This document shows, one piece after another, positions 53,461 to 64,000 of a stretch of 64,000 bases of DNA. A program made the position numbers and the translations under genes. This stretch comes from Venturia oleaginea. Its lineage: Eukaryota; Ascomycota; Dothideomycetes; Venturiales; Venturiaceae. Positions within the stretch are counted from its first letter, which is position 1. Every line of letters starts with the position of its first letter. The DNA is taken from NCBI GenBank assembly GCA_013176395.1, contig JABMLP010000015.1, forward strand, positions 868,001 to 932,000, read 5' to 3'. The notes beneath the pieces were generated by a model. That model was not told where the DNA came from, searched no databases, and saw only the letters and a program-made list of their open reading frames with translations.

Positions 53461-56243
53461 ATGGCGCCCTGCAAATTCTTCTCTCTAGGCCACTGTATGA
53501 GAGGTGACAGCTGTGCATTCGATCATGTCACCGCTCCTATAAAACCCAAAAATACCCTTCCACAGCCAGCCTTGCGCTCAAAGTCAGCAACACAAACTCA
53601 GCTACAAGGTGTCGCGCCATCCTCTGTCCCTCATTCGATCGGAAATTGTAGGATTGAAGCTGTAAGATACCCATGAACTGTTTCTGGAAATCAATGTCTC
53701 ATATTATGTCCAGAGTGTCCAGCCTGATCACTTGCAGACCATCCGTGATAATCGTTCCCAAACACCCTGCATCCATTATGCACGAGGAATTTGCAAGAAA
53801 GGTGACTTTTGCATGTTTCTGCACTCTGCGACAACTGAAGAGAGTTCAATACCCCCGCTACAGAAGGCCCAAGATTCACGATCACAAATGACATGCCACC
53901 ACTTCGTCCGCGGTCATTGCAGAGAAGGAAAAAAGTGCCCATACCTTCATCCCGGAACCTCCGACATACAAGTAGACGTCGCGACTGATGAAGAAGTAGG
54001 TTTATCACCATCTAGCTCCGAAGCTCGATGCTAACAACAACTAGGACAAGGTAAATTTTGACAACTTTACCAGAGAGTTTTGCGGAGCACTTGCCCATTT
54101 CCAAATTGGGGCCCAGGTATCAAAGGTTTCATTTCCAAGCGACTTCTCCGCCATTCGAATCAACGGTCTACCTGAAGGCGCCACATCAAACTCAGTACGC
54201 CTGCTCTTGTCAAACCAGGACAAAGATATCGAACCAGAATGTATTCGGGTATCACGTGAACCTGGCTCCACGCAGATCTGTGCCAATATCAAAGTTGAAG
54301 ATCCTCAATTCGGCAAAAACTTGTGCTACAAATTTGCCAGCAAGGAGAATTTAGGCCCAGAATTCTCAAGCTTAGAGGTGTTTCAACTACCCAGTAGTCT
54401 CCCTACCGGTGTAAATTCTAGCCGAGTCGAGTGCAAGAAGGTACAATGCTCATGGTTTAAGCCATCCAAAACAGCTTGGCTGAATTTTGGGAACAAAACT
54501 ATCGCTCAACGAGTCTTCGATAAATTTACCTCAGAACAGTACAAGGTTCGTGGAAAGCCTGTACGTTGCAACGAGCCGACTGGCGGGGGCGCCTTTGGTA
54601 GGCATGGTCGACGTAATCCTCTTGCTTGGACTGTCATGCTCACAGATTTACCTGTGGAAACCACAGAGGAAGACATTCATGATGCACTCAGATCACCGAT
54701 TGACAGTCCTCGCAATATCGAACTGGGAGAGCCGAGCTACGAAACGGAAGGAGAGCTTGCTACTGCAAGTGTGATGTCTTCGTTAGGCCACTTTGGACGC
54801 ATTGAATGGAGCCAAACAAACACCGAGCTAAAAGGCAAACGAGCCAAAGCTGTCGCTCGATTCTATGAGGAGATGGACGCACGGGAGGCAGCGCAGTCAC
54901 TGAATGGGATGCAATTGGACTTCTGTAAGAGCCTGACTCTCACCGCCCAACTGATCAGTACAGCAAAGTTCAAAGTTGCGACCAACGTTTTCGCAGTTGT
55001 CCAAGCAAAAATCAATGCGGTTAGCCAGATTTGGAAGGACCAACACCTCAATTTCAAGATCTATCCTATTGCCGGCCAAGGACAACAATACAGGATCCTC
55101 AAAATTGAGGGTCAACTTTCTATTGACGTTGCTGCAGCGAAATCCATCATGGATAAAATTCTTGATGGCTTGATTGTGAAGAGTAATGGCCTGACGCTCT
55201 GGAATCCATCTTTGAGCAACAATGGAGCGGCTTTTCGGAAGTTGAAGACGATGCAGGAAGACCTCGGTGTCATCATTACTCGCGATAAGAAGAAATCAAC
55301 GCTCAAAGTCTTCGGTTCGCCCGAAAAATGTGCAGCCGCTGAGGTAGCCATCGCAGCTATGATTGAGTCAGAATCTTCGTCTGCGATGGAAATAGCTCTA
55401 AAACCGGAAGAATTCCATTGGGCGTGTAGTGGTGGGTTCAAAATGATTGTTGATTCCGTGGGAGAGAACATCGCCACATTCGATATCATTTCAAGCCCGA
55501 AAAGGATCTTAATCGGAGGGTCCACAAAGGATTGTGATACGGCTCTGAAATTGGTGAGAAGCCGAATAATTCAAACTAACCACACAAAAGTCGGCGCCGA
55601 AGACTGCGCAGTATGTTGGACGGAGGCAGAGAACGCTGTTTCCACGAAATGCGGACACGTCTACTGCATGGAATGTTTTGAAGGACTTTGCACCGCTGCA
55701 AATTCCACAGGCAAAGATTTCTCCATCGTCTGCCTTGGAAATTTGGGCAAATGTGGAGTCAATTTCAGCCTGGAAGAATTGCAGGAACTGCTCTCTTCGA
55801 ATGCATTTGAAGAGGTACTCGAAGCCTCTTTTGCATCTCATGTTCAGCGCCGTCCAGCCATCTACAGCTACTGTCCAAAACCAGATTGTGGCATGATCTA
55901 TCGAATCACAGATACCGCGAGGCTGAGTACTTGTTCAAAGTGCTTGACGGTTACATGTACGTCCTGCCGTGTGTCTCACGAAAGAAAGACCTGTGCAGAG
56001 TATAAAGACGAAGCATCGGGCGGATTTGAAGCGACCAAGAAATTGAAGAAGGAGCTGGGTATAAAAGATTGTCCTAAATGTGGCATTGGAATGGAAAAAA
56101 CCGAAGGCTGCAACCATATGACTTGTAGCTGCGGCGCACATGTATGTTGGGTATGTCTCGAGGTTTTCCAGAAGTCCGGACCGTGCTATGCCCATATGAC
56201 TAAGGAGCATGGTGGTATCGGGCTTGGGCCTGGTGGTATCTGA
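53461..56243 (+). CDS. RBR-type E3 ubiquitin ligase with three CCCH zinc fingers and RRM
   Basis: Exons 53461-53661, 53738-53995 and 54045-56243 (introns 76 and 49 nt, both phase 0) give 885 residues. Three CCCH fingers of C-x7-C-x5-C-x3-H form begin at the N-terminus (CKFFSLGHC, CIHYARGIC, CHHFVRGHC). Around 330-410 an RRM-like fold (WTVMLTDLPVETTEEDI... AVARFYEEMDAREAAQSL) is visible. RING1 starts at Cys674 (CAVCWTEAE..CGHVYC), then IBR (YSYCPKPDCGMIY..CSKC..CTSC), then RING2 (CPKCGIGMEKTEGCNHMTC) with presumed catalytic Cys842. Related in layout to plant DEAH11/12 RBR tails and fungal CCCH-RBR proteins. It likely binds RNA and ligates ubiquitin by a HECT-like thioester. A LINE tail ends 195 bp upstream. 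Confidence 0.9.
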
Positions 56244-56436
56244 TGATGAGATAGCTGCTAGTAGACTGGAGCGCTGACCGACTAGGTATTTTCATGAGTA
56301 ATCAATAAGGAATGAGCTACATCAGTAGCTCATATATCGATCTTGAGTGAGAGTTCTGCATCTGGAAATGTAAGTCCGAGTATGAAGTTCAGCAGAAATA
56401 GAGATGAGTCAACGGCAGCGCTGTCCCTGGGTTAAG

Positions 56437-56721
56437 CTACATTGACTTTCGATAGATCTGAGACCGGCGCCAATTTCCAGCGCGGCTCTCAGAAACCTCG
56501 CCCACCGTAGGTCTTGAATTTCCATTCAATGAGATTGATCTCTCAGTGTAGAAGATTCTTGCTCCCTGGTTCTCTGCTCGCAGAGAACAGCTTATAGCAT
56601 TTTCTAGTCCCACCAGTCCTTCCAGAGCCTTTATGAAAGGATCCAGTTCTTCGTTTTGCATATTCAGCGAATCAATAGAATTTAAATATCTCAAGGACCG
56701 AGGCAATAGAAGCAGGGGCAT
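56437..56721 (-). CDS. possible small ORF, 94 residues
   Basis: A frame without domain hits by eye (QNEELDPFIKALEGLVGLENAI...). It is open upstream to about 56930, including a CPICR motif, but has no earlier ATG. Convergent with the RBR gene. Weak candidate. Confidence 0.2.
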   Translation of the reverse strand: MPLLLLPRSLRYLNSIDSLNMQNEELDPFIKALEGLVGLENAISCSLRAENQGARIFYTERSISLNGNSRPTVGEVSESRAGNWRRSQIYRKSM

Positions 56722-57159
56722 ACTGTATATCCAGGGTAATAGACATTTGATAGGTGTTGTTGGTGTTTTGGTTAATCTGCAGATGGGACAAGGCGGCTTT
56801 GGTGTTGTAGGTCCAAGGCTACCGCCGATAGAGGTGAAGGCAGAAGAGATGTGGTCACATGAGAATGATGAAGAGTTGATGGAGGAATGTGGGTAAAATT
56901 CGAGACGACAGTCCTTCCTAATTAGGCATAGCTGTTTTCAATAAGTGCTTACTGTGGTACGTATTACCCCTGAATCCTTCCCGTGTCCCCAGCACTTGGA
57001 TTCATTCAAATCCCCTTGTTTCGCAAGGGATGCAAACGATTGATCATAACAACAACAATCACTGCTCTTTCAATAAGTAGCCCATAGAGAAGAACGCGTC
57101 AAGGCTATTCATTTCCCTCTTGACTCTATACACACAAAAACAAACAAGGTCAAACAGTC

Positions 57160-57849
57160 ATGCCTCCCAAGTCAAAAGCCACGAGCTCTTTCGTCCACGT
57201 CGTCTTCAATGGAAGCGAGATAGACTCGGTTCACGCAACCTCCGCAGCAGCAAGCCAACGCCTCGTCGAATTAGACTCTGAAGAAGCAGAAGTAGTCACA
57301 CAGGAACTCCTAGGAGGAACGGTCCAAGCAGACGAGAAAGGCCCCGCAGAACCAAAGGCAACAAAAGCCAAACCGGCCAAGCGCAAACAATCGGAAGACC
57401 CTGAACCTGCGCCCGAACCCAAGAAGAAGGCTGCTTCAAAGAAGGCCGCGAAGATTGAAGAAGAAGATGAAAATGCAGAGGAACCGAAGCCAACGATTTC
57501 GAAAGCAAAGACAAAGACGCCTGCTGAGCAACGCGCCGCTAATGCTAAGATGCCTGCCAAACCAGAGGATTCGGACCTGCCCGACAATGTCAAGGCTTTA
57601 CTCGCTGGCTCAGGAAATTCGCTCGAGGGAAAGAACATTGTCGTCACTGGTGTGCCACCAACCCTTGGGCGCAAAAATGCTGAGACTCTGGTCGAGAAGT
57701 ACGGCGGCCACCTGACTAAATCGCTTAGCAAGAAGACATCGTTGGTGCTTGTGGGAAATGATGCTGGTCCGACCAAGTTGGAGAAGATTGCGGATTTGGG
57801 TGTTGAGACGATGAATGAAGATGAGTTCATTGCGCTTTTGGAGGGCTGA
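57160..57849 (+). CDS. single BRCT-domain nuclear protein
   Basis: Single exon, 229 residues. Residues about 60-140 are a Lys/Pro/Ala/Glu-rich disordered linker with several basic clusters (KPAKRK, PKKKAASKKAA) suited to nuclear import and DNA binding. The C-terminus is a BRCT domain: NSLEGKNIVVTGVPPTLGR, ETLVEKYGGHLTKSLSKKTSLVLVG, GPTKLEKIADLGVETMNEDEF. The SLVLVG..AGPTKLEKA-like pattern is closest to the BRCT of replication factor C large subunit, but no clamp-loader ATPase is present. The length rules out RFC1. Role probably in DNA damage or chromatin; not assigned. The ATG lies in a clean CAGTCATGCC context. Confidence 0.85.
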   Translation: MPPKSKATSSFVHVVFNGSEIDSVHATSAAASQRLVELDSEEAEVVTQELLGGTVQADEKGPAEPKATKAKPAKRKQSEDPEPAPEPKKKAASKKAAKIEEEDENAEEPKPTISKAKTKTPAEQRAANAKMPAKPEDSDLPDNVKALLAGSGNSLEGKNIVVTGVPPTLGRKNAETLVEKYGGHLTKSLSKKTSLVLVGNDAGPTKLEKIADLGVETMNEDEFIALLEG

Positions 57850-58781
57850 AATCGGGATATAGCTAAACGCGAGTTGTCACATGAAACTTGCGTTTGAACT
57901 AGGGAAAACTGCTGACGAAACTGGGAAAAGGTTCGCCAAGAAGCTATTCACATTAATGCCTGGCAGAGTAGGTACGAGGCTATAATCGTAGTAACCAGAG
58001 TGTATGGGGCATTGATATAACAAAACCACCACAAAGGTCCAGATACTCGGTACTGAGCTGATATCATCTGTTTGCAATATTTCAGCGAAAAGTTTTCATG
58101 CTAAACTCGTTTCAATGATCTCGAATTCCTTCTCCTTCTCCTCTCCCTCTCCACGGCACCTGCTCGATCAGCAGTTCCGAAAAACTGTAAGCTTGTCCTT
58201 CGGGTAGTTGCTCTGACCCTTGACGCTTCTCGGGTGTCGAAGGTAATGGTCTTAAGCCCACCACAGCGGATTACCTCGCCCGCCGCATATTGGGCCGTGA
58301 CATCGGCGTGTTGTGAGAATCAACGACTTTGAGTTCAGGGTAAAACTTCAGTTTAACAAACGGCTTTTTTCGTAAGTACATTCTGTTTGTACTTGTGTGA
58401 GTTCACGGCTAATTGTGTCCTGATGGCTAGGCAATTCCTTTGGCTGGTACAGAAGCACAGCGTTTTCGAGTGCGTAATCCGCGGAGATAGGATGACTTGA
58501 AGCTGGATGCTGATCCTTGGCGGACAGGTTACCACTGGTGGAAACTAACGGCTCACTAACGGCCAGTTAACGAAAGATTACGTAGTAAATTCCTATTAGC
58601 AAGTCGTTGTACAATATTGCTGTTGATCATAGCTGCCATAATGCGATAATACATTGTTAACGGGCAATCCAGAAACCACAGAACCCCGCGAAGGCCTTTT
58701 CTTAAACTTGATTCCTCGCTCCCTGTCTTCGCCAGATCCATTTCCCCTTTAAATCAGTCACGGATCAAAATCCTACGCATC
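57850..58781. other. intergenic region
   Basis: No supported gene. Short frames on both strands without content. It holds the terminator side of the BRCT gene and the promoter of the F-box-like gene. Confidence 0.35.
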
Positions 58782-60311
58782 ATGAAAAGGAAAAGCGAGT
58801 TCCAGGATGGCTCTGCTAGTGGTAGCAAGAAGCTCAAGTCGAATGGGCCGTTTTTGCAACAATGCAGACAGTCAGATGGCCTCTTCTTGCCCTGCTTATG
58901 TCCACTAACATCAGTCTCAGATTGGAGAACCAGCTTGAGGAGGCCGCGATGAAGTGAGCAAAAGAGACAATCCAGTACCAATCGTTCCTAACCTGTAACA
59001 GAGTGGAAACGATCCGTGAAAACGCAATGCGAGCTGCCAAACAAGCTGAGCAACAAATGGAGCACTGGCAAAGCATTTTGGAGGAGAAACAACGGTAAGG
59101 ATGGCCCAACATTACCTCACGCCTAGCTTCAATCGCCAACATCTTTCAGCGAATTTGACGAACTCACAAGCACTCTCGATTATATTGATGCAAGAACTCT
59201 CGATGGTATCGATGTGACCATCGGCTTGATGCAAAATCTCCCTCCCGAGATCCGCGACATGATTTACACCTTCGTATATGTACAAGAGACTTCCATCAAT
59301 CTGGGTGTGGCTTGCTCTGGATGGCCTGAAGATGCCGCCGGTTTCTTGAATAGCGATATCGTTGGGGCCGAAATCGCGAAAGAGGCAGCAGATGTATTCT
59401 ATGGCAGCAACATGTTTCACATCGCCGGTTCCAATTACATTCACGAGTTGGGAAATCATGACCCCTACAATTCAGGAGTCCGTCCAATTGACCATATCCG
59501 GAATATGACGGCGGAGATTTTCTACGATTCACCTTACTGTCGAGAGGTGGATAACCAGAGCGTCCTCATATCTCACTCGAGGCACAAACACAATCCCATT
59601 CCCAGCAATGAGGAATATCTGGACACCCAGGACGAAGGCGTGCTGAGACATGAATTGGAAGCTCTTTTCGGCATGATATATAATCGGGGCGCAAAGCCCG
59701 CGACACTTGACCTCTACATACACAGATGCGGCTATTGCCCCTGGGATCCCAGAGATTTACTCCCTCTCATTCTGGAGCTCAAAGATAACGGAGTCAGAAT
59801 CACACTCAGCGTTAGGCGTCCGGTTGGTATGATTGTTGCAAAGGCCAAGCCAACTGCTCTTGATGTCAATGGCCGTTCCGGATGGATTGACTGTTCCTCC
59901 TACCTCGATGAACCTACCCAGGAAGAAATCGAGGTGTTTCAGAAGCCCCACAAAGGATGGGTTGCTGAAAAGTACCAGGTATACTTGACCGAACATGGCA
60001 CCCTGGAGGAACGCAAGGCACAGGCTTTGGAGAACCGCAGGCAAACTTCCTTCGAGTTCCCATGCCAGCGTGGCAAATCTTGTGAGATATACGGCCACGG
60101 AGACTGCTCTGACCACAGTTGGCATGATGGTTGGTACCGCGCCATGATCCATGATTATCGTACACGCTACTTGGAGCGGGATGAGACCGAGAAAACCCAC
60201 GAAAAGCCAATACGAAAGACTAAAATTGCGGCGAGAAAGTGGGCTGAAGAACCTGACTGGTCAGAACTAGACGAAGTTCAAATTGACTGGTTAGAGTTAG
60301 ACCTAGACTAA
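58782..60311 (+). CDS. F-box-like protein with N-terminal coiled coil
   Basis: Four exons (58782-58870, 58921-58953, 59002-59094, 59150-60311) joined by introns of 48-55 nt with good donors and branch sites (CACTAACATC in intron 1) give 458 residues. The N-terminus is basic (MKRKSEF...KKLKS), followed by a coiled coil (LENQLEEAAMKKVETI...EQQMEHWQSILEEKQREFDEL). At 102-113 comes LPPEIRDMIYTF, the fungal F-box-like signature found in many large-family proteins of moulds. The rest has a CGYC and a CQRGKSCEIYGHGDC cluster and an acidic tail. Possibly an SCF substrate adaptor; substrate unknown. The unspliced frame would start only at 59214 and lose the coiled coil. Confidence 0.75.
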
Positions 60312-60847
60312 CTAGACGATAATAATGTATGACGAGTAGAGACAAGAAGCGCCGACAGAAACCTTTGATCTCTGAATTGCAAAACAAGTTATTATTCGGT
60401 TCTGAGATGCAAAGGAAATGCACATCGACATTGCACTGCTTGACGAACATGAAGTTCGTGGGATGTGTGGCTTGCTGCAAAGAATTAGTAGACGCTCCGA
60501 TGCGTGTCACTGCTATGCATGGACGATGTGAAAGCCATGCAATACTATAGAGAAACCCCTGCATCCGTGAAAGAAAACCGGACTTCCATTCATATCCATC
60601 TTTCAACAAGGTTCTATACTTACACTATATGTAAGCACCAGGACCTTTCGAAATTGCCAAAAAATTTACTACATATTATCGATCTCGAGATAATCAATTC
60701 CAGTTCCATGGCTCCTTCAATCATCAACTAGGTACCACGCACACCAGTGTCAACTCCACAATTCTTCCTTTATTTACCCAAGAAACACAAACGCACATCT
60801 AGATGAACACGTCCCACCATCCCCATCTCAACCCCATCTACCAACAT
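60312..60847. other. intergenic region
   Basis: No supported gene or repeat. A small plus frame (60329-60550) has a CVACC stretch but no other support. Confidence 0.35.
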
Positions 60848-61084
60848 TCTATCTCCATCTCGCCACGCCTTCGGATCACGGTCATCTGGCACGTTTTATC
60901 TGTTGATTGGCCGGACGCAGGCCAGGGCACGTGAATTTTCATTGTGAGCGAGCAAGCCATTGAGCCCTGAGCCATACAGGCTTCCTCAGCCACACGGGGC
61001 TTCAGCCACGGGGTAGGTCTCAGGATGGCATGCCCACGGCTCAATTGCTTCTCGATTGAAGGCAAATGAGGTGCCCTACTGCCC
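60848..61084 (+). repeat. 237-bp direct repeat, copy 1
   Basis: Near-identical to 61242-61478 (offset 394 bp), beginning ctatctccatctcgccacgcc and ending gccctactgccc. 157 bp of unrelated sequence separate the copies. Confidence 0.9.
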
Positions 61085-61241
61085 GCACGTATAAGACGTT
61101 GACTACAGGGTGTAGGCGGGTGGGAATCTAGATACAAGACGAGCCTCAGAGGGCTCAGAAGTCGTGCGATATGCGAGATCGCCATGTTGTTGTTGTCGCT
61201 TGGTCGGACGAGGCCCTTGCTCCACCAGATAGACACTAGCA

Positions 61242-61478
61242 TCTATCTCCATCTCGCCACGCCTTCGGATCACGGTCATCTGGCACGTTTTATCTGTTGA
61301 TTGGCCGGACGCAGGCCAGGGCACGTGAATTTTCATTGTGAGCGAGCAAGCCATTGAGCCCTGAGCCATACAGGCTTCCTCAGCCACACGGGGCTTCAGC
61401 CACGGGGTAGGTCTCAGGATGGCATGCCCACGGCTCAATTGCTTCTCGATTGAAGGCAAATGAGGTGCCCTACTGCCC
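61242..61478 (+). repeat. 237-bp direct repeat, copy 2
   Basis: Second copy of 60848-61084. It ends 157 bp before the 3' end of the tyrosine recombinase gene. The arrangement repeat-spacer-repeat-spacer resembles the split direct repeats of tyrosine-recombinase elements. Confidence 0.9.
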
Positions 61479-61634
61479 AGAAGCGAAGCGCCTGCGGCCC
61501 AGACAAACAAGAAGGAAACGAGGTGGGATAGGAGGCGAGTCTGTACGACATACTCGGTCCAGGGTAGAGGCGAGAAACACAGCGGTGTAGCGAAGCAGAG
61601 TATAGCTTTTGGCGATCGGGTGAACACAACGGTG

Positions 61635-62723
61635 TTATATCAGGAACAGGCGACTGATTGCAAGCTGCTGTTCGAACGAACGGGATATGTAACGGAGGAA
61701 AGCTTCGGAGGACCATCGACCCGCTGCCTTAAGCTCGAGCTCAGGCACTCCCTTCGCAGCTGCGTCCGTAGCAGCACCCCTGCGGAAGGAATGGCCTGTG
61801 TAGGACTTGTCGTCCAGCGAGGAGATAATACCAGTAGCGAGGAGGCGTCGGCGTAGTTGCATGTGTACAGCAGCGGCCGAACAATGCCCTTTGCCGATGT
61901 CGAAGAGAGGCGCCGAAAGCGGCTTCGGATCGTGCCTGAAAAGTCTTACCAGGGCGGCTACTGCACAGGTAGGTTTTCCCGTTGCGGCGATGGAGATGGG
62001 AACGCCCTGATTAGCGTAATCGGTCTTGCTACGCTTCAGGAAAATAGAGACCCCGTAAGGCTGATGGCTAGGCGTATGACGATGGAAGGCGATATCGCTC
62101 CGTAAGACGTGAGTATAGGAGAACAGCGGGTGCTCCCTATCTCTTCTAGTGTAAGCCAGCTCGCCAAGGCGGAAGAAACCAGCATAGGCCACCTTGAAGA
62201 GAGTGTCGAGATTGAGGTCGGCTCCGGTGGTCGGTTCCACAGCCGTCAGTCCCTCAAGGATGCGTACAGTAATAGGGAGCCTATTCTTGCGCTTCGGAGG
62301 CCTGAGGTTGAGAGCCCCCTGTCTTGCGCGTAGGAGCATCGGATCAGCGAACGCGCTGATAGGGTATCCCAGGTCGATATGCTTTGAACGTACTGCGGAG
62401 AGGTAGCTGGCCGCTGTAGCGCCGGAAATGATGCCTTTCGCTCCTCCAGTAATGACACGCCTTGCCATCCATTCGCCGAGATTGAGGGGTTCTGCGGGAT
62501 AGTCTACACAGCCCTCCAGCGTACAGAACCTCTCCCAGCTCTTGATACCCGCGCCGTACGTGTTGCGCGTGTTCTGGGCCAAGCCGTACCATAAGAGGGT
62601 AATATACTCATCAGAGAGGCCAAGGTTTCGCTCGCGAAGGGTACGGAGGAAGAACCTATGAACTGTAGGGAGGAGCTCGCTATCGTAGGAAGTATACTCG
62701 AGGCTAGGTGCTGGACGAAGCAC
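61635..62723 (-). CDS. tyrosine recombinase (Crypton/DIRS-type YR)
   Basis: A single open frame of 362 residues. An N-terminal SAM-like domain (LAQNTRNTYGAGIKSWERFC, then ARRVITGGAKGIISGATAASYLSAVRSKH) binds the core site. The catalytic domain has Arg185 (FFRLGEL), Lys233 (RSKTD), His311-x-x-Arg314 (GHSFRRGAA), Trp337 and the nucleophile Tyr345 (FLRYIS), so the complete R-K-HxxR-W-Y set is present. It should cut and rejoin DNA through a 3'-phosphotyrosine. No reverse transcriptase, methylase or GCR1-like DNA-binding tail is seen in the window. Direct repeats lie on its 3' side and a satellite array begins 160 bp upstream of its start. The frame is undamaged, unlike most elements here. Confidence 0.85.
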   Translation of the reverse strand: MLRPAPSLEYTSYDSELLPTVHRFFLRTLRERNLGLSDEYITLLWYGLAQNTRNTYGAGIKSWERFCTLEGCVDYPAEPLNLGEWMARRVITGGAKGIISGATAASYLSAVRSKHIDLGYPISAFADPMLLRARQGALNLRPPKRKNRLPITVRILEGLTAVEPTTGADLNLDTLFKVAYAGFFRLGELAYTRRDREHPLFSYTHVLRSDIAFHRHTPSHQPYGVSIFLKRSKTDYANQGVPISIAATGKPTCAVAALVRLFRHDPKPLSAPLFDIGKGHCSAAAVHMQLRRRLLATGIISSLDDKSYTGHSFRRGAATDAAAKGVPELELKAAGRWSSEAFLRYISRSFEQQLAISRLFLI

Positions 62724-62881
62724 GTTAGCAAGCTTTGTACGAGTACCGGAGTCCGACCAGGGTATCTGCCGAACGTCGGCGATAGCAGAGTAGCATGGCG
62801 CTTAAGCCGATGAGCCTGCAAAGAACGGCTGCCACGAACAGCGCGCCAAGCCCAAAGTTGCAATCCCCGGGATAGCAAGAA

Positions 62882-64000
62882 TTCAACGGAACTGTAAGGA
62901 CGATAGCGGAGAGCCCCATCGGAGGCAGAGCCAGACGATACGATCGAAACTAGACTCGCGAGGGCGTCGGCCAGATGTACCTATAGAGATGGTCCCCAAC
63001 GGAGGAATGCAACGGCAACGGCAACGGCCTCCATCTCTTAGGGTTGATAAACGCCGAACGATCGGACGGCTCAACAATAGTTCAACGGAACTGTAAGATC
63101 GAAAGCGGTGAGCCCCATCGGAGGCAGAGCCAGACGATACGATCGAAACTAGACTCGCGAGGGCGTCGGCCAGATGTACCTATAGAGATGGTCCCCAACG
63201 GAGGAATGCAACGGCAACGGCAACGGCCTCCATCTCTTAGGGTTGATAAACGCCGAACGATCGGACGGCTCAACAATAGTTCAACGGAACTGTAAGATCG
63301 AAAGCGGTGAGCCCCATCGGAGGCAGAGCCAGACGATACGATCGAAACTAGACTCGCGAGAGCGTCGGCCAGATGTACCTATAGAGATGGTCCCCAACGG
63401 AGGAATGCAACGGCAACGGCAACGGCCTCCATCTCTTTAGGGTTGATAAACGCCGAACGATCGGACGGTTCACCAATAGTTCAGCGGAACTGTGAGATCG
63501 AAAACGGTGAGCCCCATCGGAGGCAGAGCTAGACGATACGATCGAAACTAGACTCGAGAGAGGGCGTCGGCCGGATGTACCTATAGAGATGGTCCCCAAC
63601 GGAGGAATGCAACGGCAACGGCAACGGCCTCCATCTCTTTAGGGTTGATAAACGCCGAACGATCGGACAATTCACCAATAGTTCAGCGGAACTGTGAGAT
63701 CGAAAACGGTGAGCCCCATCGGAGGCAGAGCTAGACGATACGATCGAAACTAGACTCGCGAGAGCGTCGGCCAGATGTACCTATAGAGATGGTCCCCAAC
63801 GGAGGAATGCAACGGCAACGGCAACGGCCTCCATCTCTTTAGGGTTGATAAACGCCGAACGATCGGACGGTTCACCAATAGTTCAGCGGAACTGTGAGAT
63901 CGAAAACGGTGAGCCCCATCGGAGGCAGAGCTAGACGATACGATCGAAACTAGACTCGCGAGGGCGTCGGCCAGATGTACCTATAGAGATGGTCCCCAAC
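62882..64000 (+). repeat. tandem satellite array, ~200-bp units
   Basis: The ggaggcagag landmark recurs at 62921, 63120, 63319, 63519, 63721 and 63921, giving periods of 199, 199, 200, 202 and 200 bp. Each full unit holds gatacgatcgaaactagactcg, a (CGGCAA)n-like core, one TTAGGGTT motif and ccgaacgatcgga. Units divide into an early type (ttcaacggaactgtaag) and a late type (ttcagcggaactgtgag). The array continues beyond the window. Confidence 0.95.

Larger units (their letters stand above)
61635..64000 (-). mobile_element. putative YR mobile element with satellite array
   Basis: An inferred unit: an intact tyrosine recombinase gene, split 237-bp direct repeats downstream (60848-61478) and a tandem array upstream that runs past the window end. 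The element limits cannot be placed. Confidence 0.4.

Noticed and set aside
61103..61627. ORFs of 134 and 174 residues over the 237-bp repeats
   Set aside because: They share a middle only because the DNA is duplicated; no domain and no conserved start.
62882..64000. CRISPR-like array
   Set aside because: The repeats are ~200-bp head-to-tail units without unique spacers, in a eukaryotic genome; this is a satellite.

Overview
The window looks like nuclear DNA of a filamentous ascomycete (Pezizomycotina; a leotiomycete-like fungus would fit, but I cannot fix the class). Reasons: genes carry 47-110 nt introns with GTRNGT donors and CTRAC branch sites; the gene set is typical of moulds (cellobiose dehydrogenase, alpha-glucoside transporter, small secreted proteins, BTB and F-box-like proteins); and the transposable elements are fungal types with C-to-T/G-to-A stop codons of the kind left by repeat-induced point mutation (RIP).

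Layout. 1-8.9 kb is gene-poor, with decayed repeats and a few small genes (two secreted-peptide candidates, one single-pass membrane protein). 9.0-20.3 kb is a normal gene island: MFS sugar transporter (-), membrane protein with an internal repeat (-), BTB protein (-), then a divergent pair VPS20 (-) / RIX7 (+). 20.3-23.4 kb holds gene and transposon debris, a 304-bp TA-flanked MITE and a small cysteine-rich secreted protein. 23.4-38.4 kb is a nested transposon block: internally deleted MULE with perfect 71-bp TIRs, long-ORF Ty3/gypsy pol, broken Ty1/copia, then LINE copies and LINE-derived chimeras joined through (TCAA)n tails. 38.5-48.5 kb is a second gene island: hypothetical protein, PLDc_N membrane protein, PITH protein, a small-protein paralogue pair flanking cellobiose dehydrogenase, and a broken BTB gene. 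49-53.3 kb is a second LINE block. 53.4-60.3 kb has an RBR ubiquitin ligase with three CCCH fingers, a BRCT protein and an F-box-like protein. 60.8-64 kb holds a tyrosine recombinase gene bounded by split 237-bp direct repeats on its 3' side and a ~200-bp satellite array on its 5' side that runs off the window.

How it fits together. The ordinary genes are unrelated housekeeping and nutrition functions (endosomal sorting, 60S ribosome assembly, sugar uptake, lignocellulose oxidation, ubiquitin ligation), so there is no operon or obvious metabolic cluster. The most distinctive parts are the tyrosine-recombinase/satellite unit at the right end and the chimeric LINE-tail family. Exon joins were worked out by hand from splice signals and reading frame and have no transcript support.
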